NCBI RefSeq assembly: GCF_001957125.1
Contig: NZ_MPHJ01000009.1
Span: 68,204-132,203 of the forward strand
Length of the DNA: 64,000 nucleotides
Source: Shewanella sp. UCD-KL12
Lineage (GTDB): Bacteria; Pseudomonadota; Gammaproteobacteria; Enterobacterales; Shewanellaceae
Direction: 5' to 3'
The notes beneath the pieces were generated by a model. The model searched no databases. It was not told the origin of the DNA and saw nothing but the letters and a program-made list of their open reading frames with translations. The position numbers were made by a program, and so were the translations under genes. Below are positions 33,149 through 42,255 of this stretch, piece by piece. Each line of letters opens with the position of its first letter. Position 1 is the first letter of the stretch.

Positions 33149-33179
33149 AAAAACGCCCCGACTGTTACCAGTCGAGGCG
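33147..33179 (-). terminator. Terminator of fdh unit 3
   Basis: Same hairpin as the unit 2 terminator (CGCCTCGACTG-GTAA-CAGTCGGGGCG on the minus strand), followed by seven T. Confidence 0.92.
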
Positions 33180-33196
33180 CTTTACTTATGATTTAC

Positions 33197-33223
33197 AGCT
33201 CGTAGCTCGTAGCTCGTAGCTCG
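33197..33223. repeat. Heptad array (AGCTCGT)3.9
   Basis: Just under four perfect units between the fdhC stop of unit 3 and its terminator. On the coding strand they read CGAGCTA, then degenerate TAAATCA and TAAGTAA before the stem, the same ending as in units 1 and 2. Confidence 0.9.
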
Positions 33224-33233
33224 AAACTAAAGC

Positions 33234-34253
33234 TTAATCTTTGTACTCTAAAGTACCATTTTCTTTGATTTCATCGAACCAGAGGTTGTGGTGCTGTACA
33301 GCCCAAGTTTCATCACAGTAACCTGAAACCATACACTCCATACCACCTTCACTCAGTACTGTTGCCATCCAAATATGAACAATAGTAAAGGCGATGATGA
33401 TGATCGCACTGATTGCATGTATTAACAGTGCCAACATAGAGGCTTCACGAGGAAGATCTAAACCTGGAAGAACTAGCATGATGCCAGAGATACTGATAAA
33501 TAGTCCGAACACAGTTAAGGTCCAGAACCACATCTTCTCACCAGCATTGGCAAAGCCACTATCTGGGTGCTTACCTTTGAATGGTCCAAAGTTGATGTAA
33601 CCACCAACCACGAGGAACCACTTAAGATCGTACATCTTAAATGTCTGCAGAGGCATCCACTTAACGACACACAATATCCAAGCACCGATAAAGACTGGAC
33701 CCACATAGTCATGGATAAACTTACTCGCATTGATCAATGCAGCCCACACACCTTCACCCACATAAGGTTGAATAATGTGTTTACCTGTCATGATACTGAT
33801 ACCCGTTAAGATCAGCGTAAGACATGATATTGCTAGAACCCAGTGGATCCACAAATCAGCCTTAGACCAACGCAGTACCATCTTGCCAGAGAACCCACCA
33901 TGTAACTTAGATGGACCATTAACAAAATAGAAAATAACGAAAGCACCAAATACACCTAATACTGCTAAGCCCATCGCAGGAGTCAGATAATTATTCTTAA
34001 TATCCTTACCTTGATTGCCCGCAACATTAATTAGCACATTAGCTTCAACACCTTGCGCAGTAGTAAAACCTGAGTCTCCTGCTTTTACAGCACGCCACAG
34101 ATCAGCATCGCTGGTTTTTGCATTGGCCATCTGTTGGCTAGTCTGACCATCGGCAGCAATTGCTGTCGAGCTCATACCTAGGCCTAAGGTCAACACTAAA
34201 GGTAAAACCAACAAAGCAAACAGGCTACGCAGTGATTTTAATAACATAGTCAC
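33234..34253 (-). CDS. fdhC: Formate dehydrogenase cytochrome b556 subunit, unit 3
   Basis: 339 residues; signal peptide about 1-33 (SSTAIAADG). Helices and His-containing motifs are conserved (IHWVLAIS, IHDYV, IHAIS, VHIWMAT). It is clearly more divergent than the other two copies: the periplasmic N-terminal segment is different, and the LLFPNLF motif is replaced by MLVLPGLDL. The final 30 residues (GGMECMVSGYCDETWA) are shared by all three. Last gene of the long accessory-plus-structural unit. Confidence 0.94.
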   Translation of the reverse strand: MTMLLKSLRSLFALLVLPLVLTLGLGMSSTAIAADGQTSQQMANAKTSDADLWRAVKAGDSGFTTAQGVEANVLINVAGNQGKDIKNNYLTPAMGLAVLGVFGAFVIFYFVNGPSKLHGGFSGKMVLRWSKADLWIHWVLAISCLTLILTGISIMTGKHIIQPYVGEGVWAALINASKFIHDYVGPVFIGAWILCVVKWMPLQTFKMYDLKWFLVVGGYINFGPFKGKHPDSGFANAGEKMWFWTLTVFGLFISISGIMLVLPGLDLPREASMLALLIHAISAIIIIAFTIVHIWMATVLSEGGMECMVSGYCDETWAVQHHNLWFDEIKENGTLEYKD

Positions 34254-34305
34254 TCCTTATGGGACTAATAATGAGCTGTGAGTTTGACTCACAGCTCTAT
34301 TGGCC

Positions 34306-34896
34306 CTATACGCCAGTCTTTGGGGTGTAACCCCAAATGTTGCCAGGATTACCACGAGAAGCAGTACGCTCTCTATAGATATCCGATACCACACCAGCGT
34401 CACCAGCAAGCAATGCTTTAGTCGCACAAAGCTCAGCACACATAGGTAGCTTGCCTTCAGCGATACGGTTAGCACCGTACTTCTGACGTTCAGCATTTGA
34501 GAAGTTCTCTTCTGGGCCACCGGCACAGAAAGTACACTTATCCATCTTACCGCGGCTACCAAAAGCACCCTGTTTAGGGAACTGAGGTGCACCGAATGGA
34601 CATGCATATAGACAGTAACCACAACCGATACAAGTATCTTTGTTGTGAAGTACTATGCCGTCTTCAGTACGGTAGAAACAATCTGCTGGGCAGACTGCCT
34701 GACAAGGTGCATCAGTACAGTGCATACATGCCACTGAGATAGATGCTTCACCTGGCTCACCATCGTTGATGGTTACTACGCGGCGACGTTGAATGCCCCA
34801 CTCAAGAGCGGAATCGTTTTCGTTCTTACAAGCTGTGACGCAACCGTTACACTCGATGCAGCGTTTGGTGTCACACAAAAATTTCATGACTGCCAT
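34306..34896 (-). CDS. fdhB: Formate dehydrogenase iron-sulfur subunit, unit 3
   Basis: 196 residues, 7 longer than the other copies at the C-terminus (extra TPKTGV after NIWGY). The four Cys groups are identical in spacing. Differences are PADCFYRTEDGIVLH and the DAGVVSDIYRERTASRG stretch. It lies 26 nt after fdhA and 52 nt before fdhC. Confidence 0.95.
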   Translation of the reverse strand: MAVMKFLCDTKRCIECNGCVTACKNENDSALEWGIQRRRVVTINDGEPGEASISVACMHCTDAPCQAVCPADCFYRTEDGIVLHNKDTCIGCGYCLYACPFGAPQFPKQGAFGSRGKMDKCTFCAGGPEENFSNAERQKYGANRIAEGKLPMCAELCATKALLAGDAGVVSDIYRERTASRGNPGNIWGYTPKTGV

Positions 34897-34922
34897 ATTG
34901 GCTATCTCCTCATCAAGTTCAG

Positions 34923-37772
34923 TTAGGCTTTAGTGATTTGGCAAAGTGATGCTTTAGTTTCTTGCATCTGCGTTACCACATCATAGCCGTAGGTTAATAC
35001 TGTGTTTGCCGACTCACCGATAACATAAGGTACGGTGCCTTCTGGGTAGCTTTTCTCTAGGCTTTCACCTTCGAATACACCCGCGAAGTGGTACGGCATG
35101 AAACACTCACCAGCGATAACACGCGGTGTAACCATAGCCTGAACTTTAATCTTGGCGCCTTCTGGGCTGTGAACCCAAACATCATCACCGTCACGTAGAC
35201 CGCGATCTGCAGCATCTTCAGGGTTGATCTCGATGAACATCTCCTGTTGAAGCTCTGCAAGCCAAGGGTTAGAACGAGTCTCTTCACCACCACCCTCATA
35301 TTCCACTAGACGACCAGAGGTCAGTGCTATTGGGAAGTCTTTAGCGAAGTCTTGTTCCTGAATTGTCTTATAAAGCGTTGGTAGGCGAGCAACCATACGA
35401 TCTTCATAAGTTGGGTACTTAGACACTAAGTCACGACGAGGCGTGTAAAGTGGCTCACGGTGCAAAGGAATATCATCTGGGAAGTTCCAAACGATACAAC
35501 GTGCTTTAGCGTTACCGTAAGGCATACAACCATGCTTAATAGCCACACGCTGAATACCACCAGATACGTCAGTCTTCCAGTTCTTACCGTCAGCAGCCGC
35601 TTTCTCTTCAGCTGTTAGGTCATCCCACCAGCCAAGTTGCTTAAGCATGTCTGCAGTAAACTCTGGGTAACCATCTTGGATTTCACTACCCTTAGAGTAA
35701 GAACCTTCAGCAAGAATGTTGTTACCGTTGTGCTCAACACCGTAACGTGCACGGAAATTACCACCACCGTTAATCACTTCACGACCTGTGCGGTAAAGGA
35801 TTTGAGAACCAGGATGCTTCATCTCTGGTGTACCCCAACATGGCCAAGGTAGACCGTAAGTCTCGCCTTTAGCTGGGCCACCTGGTGCTTCTAGAGAGTT
35901 GATATCGAAAGTACCCCAGTTTTCCTGGTGCATCTTCAAACGCTCTGGGCTCTGACCAGTGTAACCAATTGTCCACATGCCGCGGTTAAATTCGCGCGTC
36001 ATATCTTCAATCAACGGCTCATCACCATTAACCTTAATATGCTTACAGAATTCTTTCTCGATGCCCCACTTCTTAGCGAGCTTGTACATGATCACGTGAT
36101 CAGGCTTAGACTCGAACAAAGGCTCGATAACCTGTGAGCGCCACTGTAGTGAGCGGTTAGAGGCTGAGATAGAACCGTAAGTTTCAAACTGAGTAGCAGC
36201 AGGAAGCAGATACACACCATCAGTACGGTTGTGCATTACACCCGCCATTGTTGGGTATGGATCGACAACAACCACTGTGTCCATCTTGTTCAGTGCTTCA
36301 CGTACGTCACGACCACGGGTTTCAGTGTTAACTGATTGTCCCCAGAAGAAGGCCATACGAATATTATCTTTCTGAGCAATCTTAGACTTATCTTCAAGTA
36401 CACCATCATGCCAGCGAGAACATGGGATACCTGTAGAGTTCATTGGCACTTGGCCTAGGTGCTCTTGTTGGTCGAAGCGGTTCTTAACCCACTCGTAATC
36501 AAGATCCCAAACATTACACCAGTGCTTCCAAGAACCAGTCTTAAGACCGTAGTAACCAGGTAGTGTATCGAACAGCAGACCGAAATCGGTTGCGCCCTGT
36601 ACGTTATCGTGGCCACGGAAGATGTTAGTACCGCCACCAGACACACCCATGTTACCTAGGGCAAGCTGAAGGATACAGTAAGCACGCGTGTTAGCGTTAC
36701 CTACGTGATGCTGAGTACCACCCATACACCAAACAACAGTACCAGGCTTAGTTTCTGCAAGTAGCTTAGCTACGCGACGCATCTGATCTTCAGGTACACC
36801 AGCAACAAGTTCAACTTCAGCAGGATTCCACTTAGCGACCTCTTCACGGATTCTCTCCATGCCGTATACACGTTGGTCAATGAAAGTTTGATCTTCCCAC
36901 TTGTTTTCGAAGATGTGCCACAACAGACCATAGATATATGGAATATCTGTACCAGGGCGGATATGCACGAACTCATCAGACTTAGCTGCAGTTCGGGTGA
37001 ATCTTGGGTCAACAACGATGATTTTCGCACCGCGTTCTTTACCTTCAAGTACATGCTGCATCGCAACAGGGTGAGCTTCACATGGGTTAGACCCAATGAA
37101 CATCATCGCCTTAGAGTTACGCATATCGTTGAAAGAGTTAGTTTGCGCACCGTAGCCCCAAGTGTTTGCAACACCGGCTACCGTGGTAGAGTGACAAATA
37201 CGCGCTGAGTGATCGACATTGTTGGTGCCCCACATAGCTGCGAATTTACGGTACATGTAAGCTTGCTCGTTAGAGAACTTAGCACTACCCATAAAGAATA
37301 CTGAATCAGGACCTGATTCCTTGCGAATATCAAGCGCCTTTGAACCTACTTCTTCAATCGCTTGATCCCAAGAGATCTTCTTCCACTTTCCGCCTTCCAG
37401 CTTCATTGGGTATTTTAGACGCTTCTCACCATGACCATGTTCACGTAGTGAAGCACCTTTAGCACAGTGACCACCAGCGTTGAAAGGATGATCGAACGCA
37501 GGCTCTTGACCTGTCCATACGCCATTTTGAACTTCAGCATAGATACCACAGCCCACAGAACAGTGAGAACAAATAGTACGCTTTACTTCAGTTGGTGCAT
37601 CATGTGGCACCTCTTTCGCTTCAGCTTTACGCATCATACCTGCGCCAAGCATTGATGCCGCAGCAATACCACCAGTTGCAAGACCTGCAGACTGAAGGAA
37701 CTGACGACGGTTTAGACCTAAGGCTGGCTTGCTAGCCGTTTCTGCCTGGCCTGTATTGCGAGTTAGTCGCAT
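34923..37772 (-). CDS. fdhA: Formate dehydrogenase catalytic subunit, unit 3 (Cys type)
   Basis: 949 residues from the ATG at 37772, set by AGGAG 6 nt upstream (a GTG lies one codon earlier). Tat motif LNRRQFLQSAG, CSHCSVGC...C cluster, and Cys (TGT) at position 193 in ARICHSTTVAG. Resembles unit 1 more than unit 2 in the ETRGRDVREALNKMDTVVVV and LKTGSWKHW regions. It belongs to the only unit with the accessory genes, so it may be the ancestral locus. Confidence 0.96.
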   Translation of the reverse strand: MRLTRNTGQAETASKPALGLNRRQFLQSAGLATGGIAAASMLGAGMMRKAEAKEVPHDAPTEVKRTICSHCSVGCGIYAEVQNGVWTGQEPAFDHPFNAGGHCAKGASLREHGHGEKRLKYPMKLEGGKWKKISWDQAIEEVGSKALDIRKESGPDSVFFMGSAKFSNEQAYMYRKFAAMWGTNNVDHSARICHSTTVAGVANTWGYGAQTNSFNDMRNSKAMMFIGSNPCEAHPVAMQHVLEGKERGAKIIVVDPRFTRTAAKSDEFVHIRPGTDIPYIYGLLWHIFENKWEDQTFIDQRVYGMERIREEVAKWNPAEVELVAGVPEDQMRRVAKLLAETKPGTVVWCMGGTQHHVGNANTRAYCILQLALGNMGVSGGGTNIFRGHDNVQGATDFGLLFDTLPGYYGLKTGSWKHWCNVWDLDYEWVKNRFDQQEHLGQVPMNSTGIPCSRWHDGVLEDKSKIAQKDNIRMAFFWGQSVNTETRGRDVREALNKMDTVVVVDPYPTMAGVMHNRTDGVYLLPAATQFETYGSISASNRSLQWRSQVIEPLFESKPDHVIMYKLAKKWGIEKEFCKHIKVNGDEPLIEDMTREFNRGMWTIGYTGQSPERLKMHQENWGTFDINSLEAPGGPAKGETYGLPWPCWGTPEMKHPGSQILYRTGREVINGGGNFRARYGVEHNGNNILAEGSYSKGSEIQDGYPEFTADMLKQLGWWDDLTAEEKAAADGKNWKTDVSGGIQRVAIKHGCMPYGNAKARCIVWNFPDDIPLHREPLYTPRRDLVSKYPTYEDRMVARLPTLYKTIQEQDFAKDFPIALTSGRLVEYEGGGEETRSNPWLAELQQEMFIEINPEDAADRGLRDGDDVWVHSPEGAKIKVQAMVTPRVIAGECFMPYHFAGVFEGESLEKSYPEGTVPYVIGESANTVLTYGYDVVTQMQETKASLCQITKA

Positions 37773-37834
37773 CACACACTCCTAATCTTATTGATTTAAC
37801 AAACTTAATTACTAATCAGATCTAAAAGCTACAG

Positions 37835-38035
37835 TTACTTTCCACGCAATGATGCGTAATAACTGCGAACATGATCAGTCTCTTTATAACCATCGCCTTT
37901 CTCTGTAGTCGGTGCTACAGCTGGTGATGCCGCAAGAGCTTGTCCACTGACAGTCGCTACGGCGCCAGCCGCACTGCCCACTGCTAATGCTTTTAGCAGT
38001 TGACGACGACCCATGTCGGAAGCTTGCTTCTTCAT
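37835..38035 (-). CDS. Small Tat-signal protein of the fdh operon, unit 3
   Basis: 66 residues: MGRRQLLKALAVGSAAGAVA, then SGQALA as likely cleavage region and the tail ETDHVRSYYASLRGK. Divergent from the near-identical pair in units 1 and 2, but it keeps the D/H-x-RSYY-x-SLR tail, which is therefore probably the functional part. Lies 62 nt before fdhA. Confidence 0.88.
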   Translation of the reverse strand: MKKQASDMGRRQLLKALAVGSAAGAVATVSGQALAASPAVAPTTEKGDGYKETDHVRSYYASLRGK

Positions 38036-38170
38036 AGTGTCTCCTAGTTTTCACTTGGTGTTGTAATGTGGGTCAATAACAGATGACCCGTCTATTTGGT
38101 GAGGGATACTCCCTCCGTTTTCATTATGCCAACCCAAGAAACAGGCTGGCATACATAATCAACCGGCTAG

Positions 38171-38887
38171 TTACGAGGCAAGCTCGCGGCCAGACGATTC
38201 AATCTTTGCACTTTCTTCTGTTTTAGCTTCAGCTTCATTTTTCTCAGACTCTGCCTGAGCGGCTTCAGAGCCTGGGCAGTTAACTGGGATATCAAGTTGT
38301 AGTTGCTCAAACTCATTGGCTTCAGCTTCAAAGAACGCTTTAGCAAGTTGTGCAACAGTTGCGTAGAAAGCAGCGCTTGGCGTAGCCGCTAAAGTGGTAC
38401 AGAAACGGTCAATCCAACTGCCGATGTGGCGCTGGTAGAAACCTAGTTGACGGTACCCAGGAGCCTCAAGAATTAAGATCCCCATCACTTCACAAAGTGC
38501 AGCAACATGATCTTCAGGCTCTTTCACATTTTCTTCGCGTTCAAAGCCAAGTTGCATCAAGTCTTGACGCAGCATAGCCAGTGGCTTATCCATCAATGAA
38601 CCAGTCATAAACCAACTTGCGTAAGGCATGATCTCACCGCTGCCTACACCGTAGAATATTTTGAAATATTCATCTTCTAACTGTTCACTACTAAACTGAT
38701 TTGAGGCTAACTTAACCGCAGACCAAGCTTTGGTCATCTCGCTGTCGTCGCTAGCATCAAGTTCAAGATTGCCAAGAAATTGTAGCAACTCTGCACTTGG
38801 CTGACTGCGCAACAGCGCGGCCAATAGCTGATAGATGTCGGCTCTTAACTGATCGTTTTCTGATACTTCTCTTACTAATTCGGTCAT
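38171..38887 (-). CDS. TorD-family chaperone of formate dehydrogenase
   Basis: 238-residue all-helical redox-enzyme maturation protein. Members bind the Tat signal of molybdo-enzymes and hold them for cofactor loading. Evidence: ENDQLRADIYQLLAALLRSQP near the start, LEDEYFKIFYGVGSGEIMPYASWFMTGSLM (about 66-95) and PEDHVAALCEVMGIL (about 122). The C-terminal 30 residues are a Glu/Ala/Lys-rich tail. The only chaperone gene seen for three FdhA copies, so it probably serves all. 10-nt gap to the upstream ferredoxin gene. Confidence 0.92.
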   Translation of the reverse strand: MTELVREVSENDQLRADIYQLLAALLRSQPSAELLQFLGNLELDASDDSEMTKAWSAVKLASNQFSSEQLEDEYFKIFYGVGSGEIMPYASWFMTGSLMDKPLAMLRQDLMQLGFEREENVKEPEDHVAALCEVMGILILEAPGYRQLGFYQRHIGSWIDRFCTTLAATPSAAFYATVAQLAKAFFEAEANEFEQLQLDIPVNCPGSEAAQAESEKNEAEAKTEESAKIESSGRELAS

Positions 38888-38897
38888 GGCTTAACTC

Positions 38898-40583
38898 TTA
38901 TCGCAGTTGCTTTTCAGGATCTTGAAGGATGTCTTCAAACATATCTTTCACACGGCAGTCACTACACATCTTTAAACGCTCTGTGTTAGCACTAAACGCG
39001 CTATGTCCACCGATCACATCTTGCATACGCTGCACCATGGATTTAGTGGCAAAAGGAGTTCCACAACGAATACACTCGAACGGCTCCTCCTCTTTCAAGG
39101 TTTTACAGGCTTGACGCTCGGCTTTATCGAAGTTCATTTGCGAAGTCAGGCTGATAGCATTTTCAGGACAGGCTTTTTCACATAAGCCACACTGCACACA
39201 GTCTTGCTCTACAAAATTAAGTGCAGGCTTGTCACCACCATCGGTAAGAGCTTGCGTTGGACAGGTTGAAACACAAGATAGACATAAGGTACAGCTATCT
39301 TTGTTGACGCTGACCTTGCCATAAGGAAGATTGCTTTGACTCAAACAGCTCTCAACTGAGGCCGCTTGCTCATTTAAGTGATCAATCGCTGCGTACAGTG
39401 TGCTGCGCTTAGTCGTTGCAGCAAACTCGCCCGGTACAATTACAGGCCAGCTTGAGCTTGCTTCAAGCAATGCACTCAAATCACCAATAGTTGATTCATC
39501 AATTAGCGAGATACGTTGTGGTTGACCCATCTCATCAAGAATGTCGTTAGCTAACTTAAGGTCGCCTTCAAGCATCTGAGTGAGCGTTGGTGCTGTCGCG
39601 GCAGTATTCAAAACAAGAACCTGACACGCTCCCCATGCTAGAGATGACATCCAGTGATCCATGCTCGCAACAGTGATCTCTTCAAGCGCAACCGGAATCA
39701 CTGAGCCTGGAAGCTCATTTGTGATGAGTGCAGCACCATTCGCTTCATCATGGAACAGTATGACTGGAGCAACTTGTGCTTTTTCACTATAGCGAGTGAC
39801 TAGCTTATGCAGGTATGAGTGTAACGCTTGAGGCGTCGGAAGATCGTAGCTGATAGCACCAGTAGGACATGCATTGGTACAACTACCTGCACCATGACAA
39901 AGATAAGGGTCTATCTCGATCATCTTATCAATGCTCTGAATCGCATCTGCAGGACAGAAGTTCAAGCAACGATTACAACCATCGATACCATTACGGGTAT
40001 GGGCACAAAGCTCACTATTCACCTTAACGTATCTAGGCTTATCAAACTGACCGATAAGGTCTGGCAACTGATTGATAGCATCATCAAGCTTTGCTGTATC
40101 TTGGCCGACATAGAAGTAGCCAGGAGGAAGCATCTCAAGATTAACACACGGTGATTGACTCAAATCTAAGATAAGGTCGAAATGCGCTTTGCGAATAGCC
40201 ACTAAGCTTAAATCAATGACTGCTGTATCTGTCTCAGAGCCTGAATCGACTTTAACCTGGAACTGACCTAGGAAGCCTTTAATCTCGACAAGCTTGTTAT
40301 AGAAGCTTTCAACATCTTCAGCTGAAGTCATCACCTTCTCAAGATGGTCTTCATCTTGGCTGGTGATCGCCTCATTGGCTAATATCGCTACCTTGCCCAT
40401 ATTGGCGAGTCTAGCTGCCGCAAGACGAGCCAGATCTTCTGGCCCAATCACAAGGACGTTGCCCTCAGTGGTGTAGCTAACTGTTGGCGGGATCAGGTTC
40501 TGAAGAACTTGAGTGTTCGCCAACACCTGCTGTCGAACTCCTTGAAGTTCAACTTGGGTATCATTATTCAAATTTATGCTCAC
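38898..40583 (-). CDS. Multi-cluster 4Fe-4S ferredoxin of the fdh accessory operon
   Basis: 561-residue soluble protein. A central ferredoxin pair (C-x-HTRNGIDGCNRCLNFCP about 193-211; CHGAGSCTNACP about 229-240) and a C-terminal pair (CTLCLSCVSTCP about 433; CVQCGLCEKACP about 464) flank an alpha/beta region. A last Cys group, CIRCGTPF...CSDCR, resembles a zinc or cluster site. N-terminal 190 residues look like a Rossmann-type domain (VLVIGPEDLARLAAARL). The family travels with fdh loci; exact reaction unknown. GTG start with AGGAA upstream. Confidence 0.9.
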   Translation of the reverse strand: MSINLNNDTQVELQGVRQQVLANTQVLQNLIPPTVSYTTEGNVLVIGPEDLARLAAARLANMGKVAILANEAITSQDEDHLEKVMTSAEDVESFYNKLVEIKGFLGQFQVKVDSGSETDTAVIDLSLVAIRKAHFDLILDLSQSPCVNLEMLPPGYFYVGQDTAKLDDAINQLPDLIGQFDKPRYVKVNSELCAHTRNGIDGCNRCLNFCPADAIQSIDKMIEIDPYLCHGAGSCTNACPTGAISYDLPTPQALHSYLHKLVTRYSEKAQVAPVILFHDEANGAALITNELPGSVIPVALEEITVASMDHWMSSLAWGACQVLVLNTAATAPTLTQMLEGDLKLANDILDEMGQPQRISLIDESTIGDLSALLEASSSWPVIVPGEFAATTKRSTLYAAIDHLNEQAASVESCLSQSNLPYGKVSVNKDSCTLCLSCVSTCPTQALTDGGDKPALNFVEQDCVQCGLCEKACPENAISLTSQMNFDKAERQACKTLKEEEPFECIRCGTPFATKSMVQRMQDVIGGHSAFSANTERLKMCSDCRVKDMFEDILQDPEKQLR

Positions 40584-40812
40584 GTTGCGTTCCTGAACAG
40601 TTTGGCTGTTGCCATCGACTTGGTCACTATCTCTTTACGCCTCAAGATATCTATGCAGATATACTCGATTCCGGCTAGTGATCTCTTTCAATTTGCTGGC
40701 TTCATCAGGGCCAACTTAATTGCCGATTACTGCTTAACTTTTCTAGCTTTTGCTAAATAAGGTAGCAATTCACATACCAATTCTGTGGTTATTAAACTTA
40801 TTTAAAATGACT

Positions 40813-41454
40813 TCAAACAACCGCGTCTTTTGTATCACTATTAGAATCTGGTGCATTTTGGGACAAGTCATCACTCTTGATGTCCAAAATGTCCTCAGCA
40901 GCTTCACTGTCTAAATTGGGTTCATTGCTATTTGAGGCGACAGCATTGTCAGCTGTATTTTCGCCGGTAGCACCATCTGTATGACCCTCAACCTCTTGAG
41001 CAAGCTCCAGCTCTTCAGCTTCAACTTCCTCCTCTTTCTTGGTCACGTGGCGGAAGACTTTTTTAGCTATCTCAGCGGACTGCTCAGCACTCAATTTAGG
41101 CTGATTACTGTAATCCAGCGCATACTCAAGCAAGCCATCAATCTCATTGTATTGCGGCTGCTTCCATAGCGCCTTCAAAGCAGCTGCTTTAGCCGTTGGG
41201 TCGACATTAGCGCCCATAAAGCTGGCGAAGCTACCACCGACCTCAATTTTATCTGGGTCAGGAAGGTCATCTGCGGTGAGAACTTGATTCTCGTCTTGAA
41301 GCTCTTGAGCTGGTGTTTGCTGATTTTCGGTCTCAGCTAGCTCAACCGAACTCTCAAGGTTTTGGCTATCAGCTTCTTCGGCCAGTCTTTCATCTTCGAC
41401 CTCTTGGCGTCGCTGATTCCAACGAGAGAAAAATCCACTTGGTTTATCGCTCAT
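40813..41454 (-). CDS. DUF3306 protein of the fdh accessory operon
   Basis: 213 residues, very acidic. Starts FFSRWNQRRQEVEDERLAEE, then the family core LPDPDKIEVGGSFASFMGANVDPTAKAAALKALWKQPQYNEIDGLLEYALDY (written here as one region, about residues 66-118). The last 80 residues are Glu/Asp/Asn-rich and low complexity. Found almost only beside fdh genes; role in maturation or regulation unknown. Its start overlaps the DUF3305 stop by one base (TAATGAG-type junction), so translation is coupled. Confidence 0.9.
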   Translation of the reverse strand: MSDKPSGFFSRWNQRRQEVEDERLAEEADSQNLESSVELAETENQQTPAQELQDENQVLTADDLPDPDKIEVGGSFASFMGANVDPTAKAAALKALWKQPQYNEIDGLLEYALDYSNQPKLSAEQSAEIAKKVFRHVTKKEEEVEAEELELAQEVEGHTDGATGENTADNAVASNSNEPNLDSEAAEDILDIKSDDLSQNAPDSNSDTKDAVV

Positions 41455-41924
41455 TAGCGTCTCTGCTCAAAATTATGGTTAGCACTTGGACCTTCATTCT
41501 TACGGCGATTAACATGCTTACGACGATGCGCACATATCTCAACTTCACCATGACGAGTAATAAAGGCTTCGATCCAGCAAGCAACAGCTTGTGGCATAGG
41601 TAGATTTAATACTGGCGTATCGCCTTCGAGACAGCCTGCTGCGACATTTTGATCGGCAGATATTCTCGCCGGTACCCAAGTACCATCTTCAAGTTCATCG
41701 CACACTATGTACAACATGGCGTTGTCCATATCTAAATTCAGACGGTAACTCGCTCGCTCATCTTTATGTAGTTCAAGTAGAACAACATTTGAATTCTCAG
41801 GGGCTTCATGACTCGCGGGTAATATTTGATCTAGCTCCCAGCTTACAGAAGTCCAGCGCCCAACGAGCTTTTCGATTCTCTTAAGAGAAACGTGCATGGG
41901 CCATTCGCTTTCGGTATGTTGCAT
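41454..41924 (-). CDS. DUF3305 protein of the fdh accessory operon
   Basis: 156 residues. The region MHVSLKRIEKLVGRWTSVSW is the family start; the middle RASYRLNLDMDNAMLYIVCDE and the later NLPMPQAVACWIEAFITRHGE segments complete it. The basic, Arg-rich C-terminus contrasts with the acidic DUF3306 partner, suggesting the two bind each other (inference). AGGTGG at 7 nt supports this start. First gene of the long minus-strand operon that ends at fdhC of unit 3. Confidence 0.9.
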   Translation of the reverse strand: MQHTESEWPMHVSLKRIEKLVGRWTSVSWELDQILPASHEAPENSNVVLLELHKDERASYRLNLDMDNAMLYIVCDELEDGTWVPARISADQNVAAGCLEGDTPVLNLPMPQAVACWIEAFITRHGEVEICAHRRKHVNRRKNEGPSANHNFEQRR

Positions 41925-42255
41925 TCAGTTTCCACCTTACTTGTAGCCAACTTATCGCGATCAATAACAAGCTGGCTAAATTACGAGTACTGCAGCAACC
42001 TAAGCATCAATACCCGTCCGATACCTATAAGCAAGCAATATGCGTGCCAGCAAAATTATAAAAGAAAATTGCGCTGGATCATTAATTCCATACTAAGAGT
42101 AGGACAATTTGTCCTGTGTGCCATTTTGAGTAGGACATAATAGGGCGCTTTAACTCCCCCCGATGCGAGAGATCACGCATTCCCCCTACTCTTCAACACC
42201 TAGGTACAATAATTGCTAAGCTATATCCGATATTTTTTACAGTGAGTCTATAACC
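41925..42255. other. Divergent promoter region of fdhD and the fdh accessory operon
   Basis: Contains a perfect palindrome (42101-42115), a repeat of its left half with flank, GAGTAGGACA at 42128-42137, and ATGCG-N8-CGCAT near 42163-42180. No CRP or FNR consensus is visible. Confidence 0.6.
42101..42115. promoter_or_regulatory. Candidate operator of the fdh locus
   Basis: AGGACAATTTGTCCT is a perfect inverted repeat with a one-base centre. The flanked left half GAGTAGGACA occurs again 29-30 bp on (AAGAGTAGGACA at 42097 and TTGAGTAGGACA at 42126). Two phased copies about three helical turns apart in a divergent fdh promoter point to a specific regulator, most simply the HTH plus binding-protein regulator two genes away (inference). 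Confidence 0.5.

Larger units (their letters stand above)
32489..33233. other. Intergenic region between fdh units 2 and 3
   Basis: AT-rich promoter region of unit 2 (about 32500-32900) with no operator I would defend. After it come a 64-bp tandem repeat, the unit 3 terminator and a short heptad array. Confidence 0.6.

Noticed and set aside
40584..40812. Possible gene between the ferredoxin and DUF3306 genes
   Set aside because: Frames here are on the opposite strand or start without a ribosome-binding site; the 229-bp gap is more likely a leader or internal promoter.
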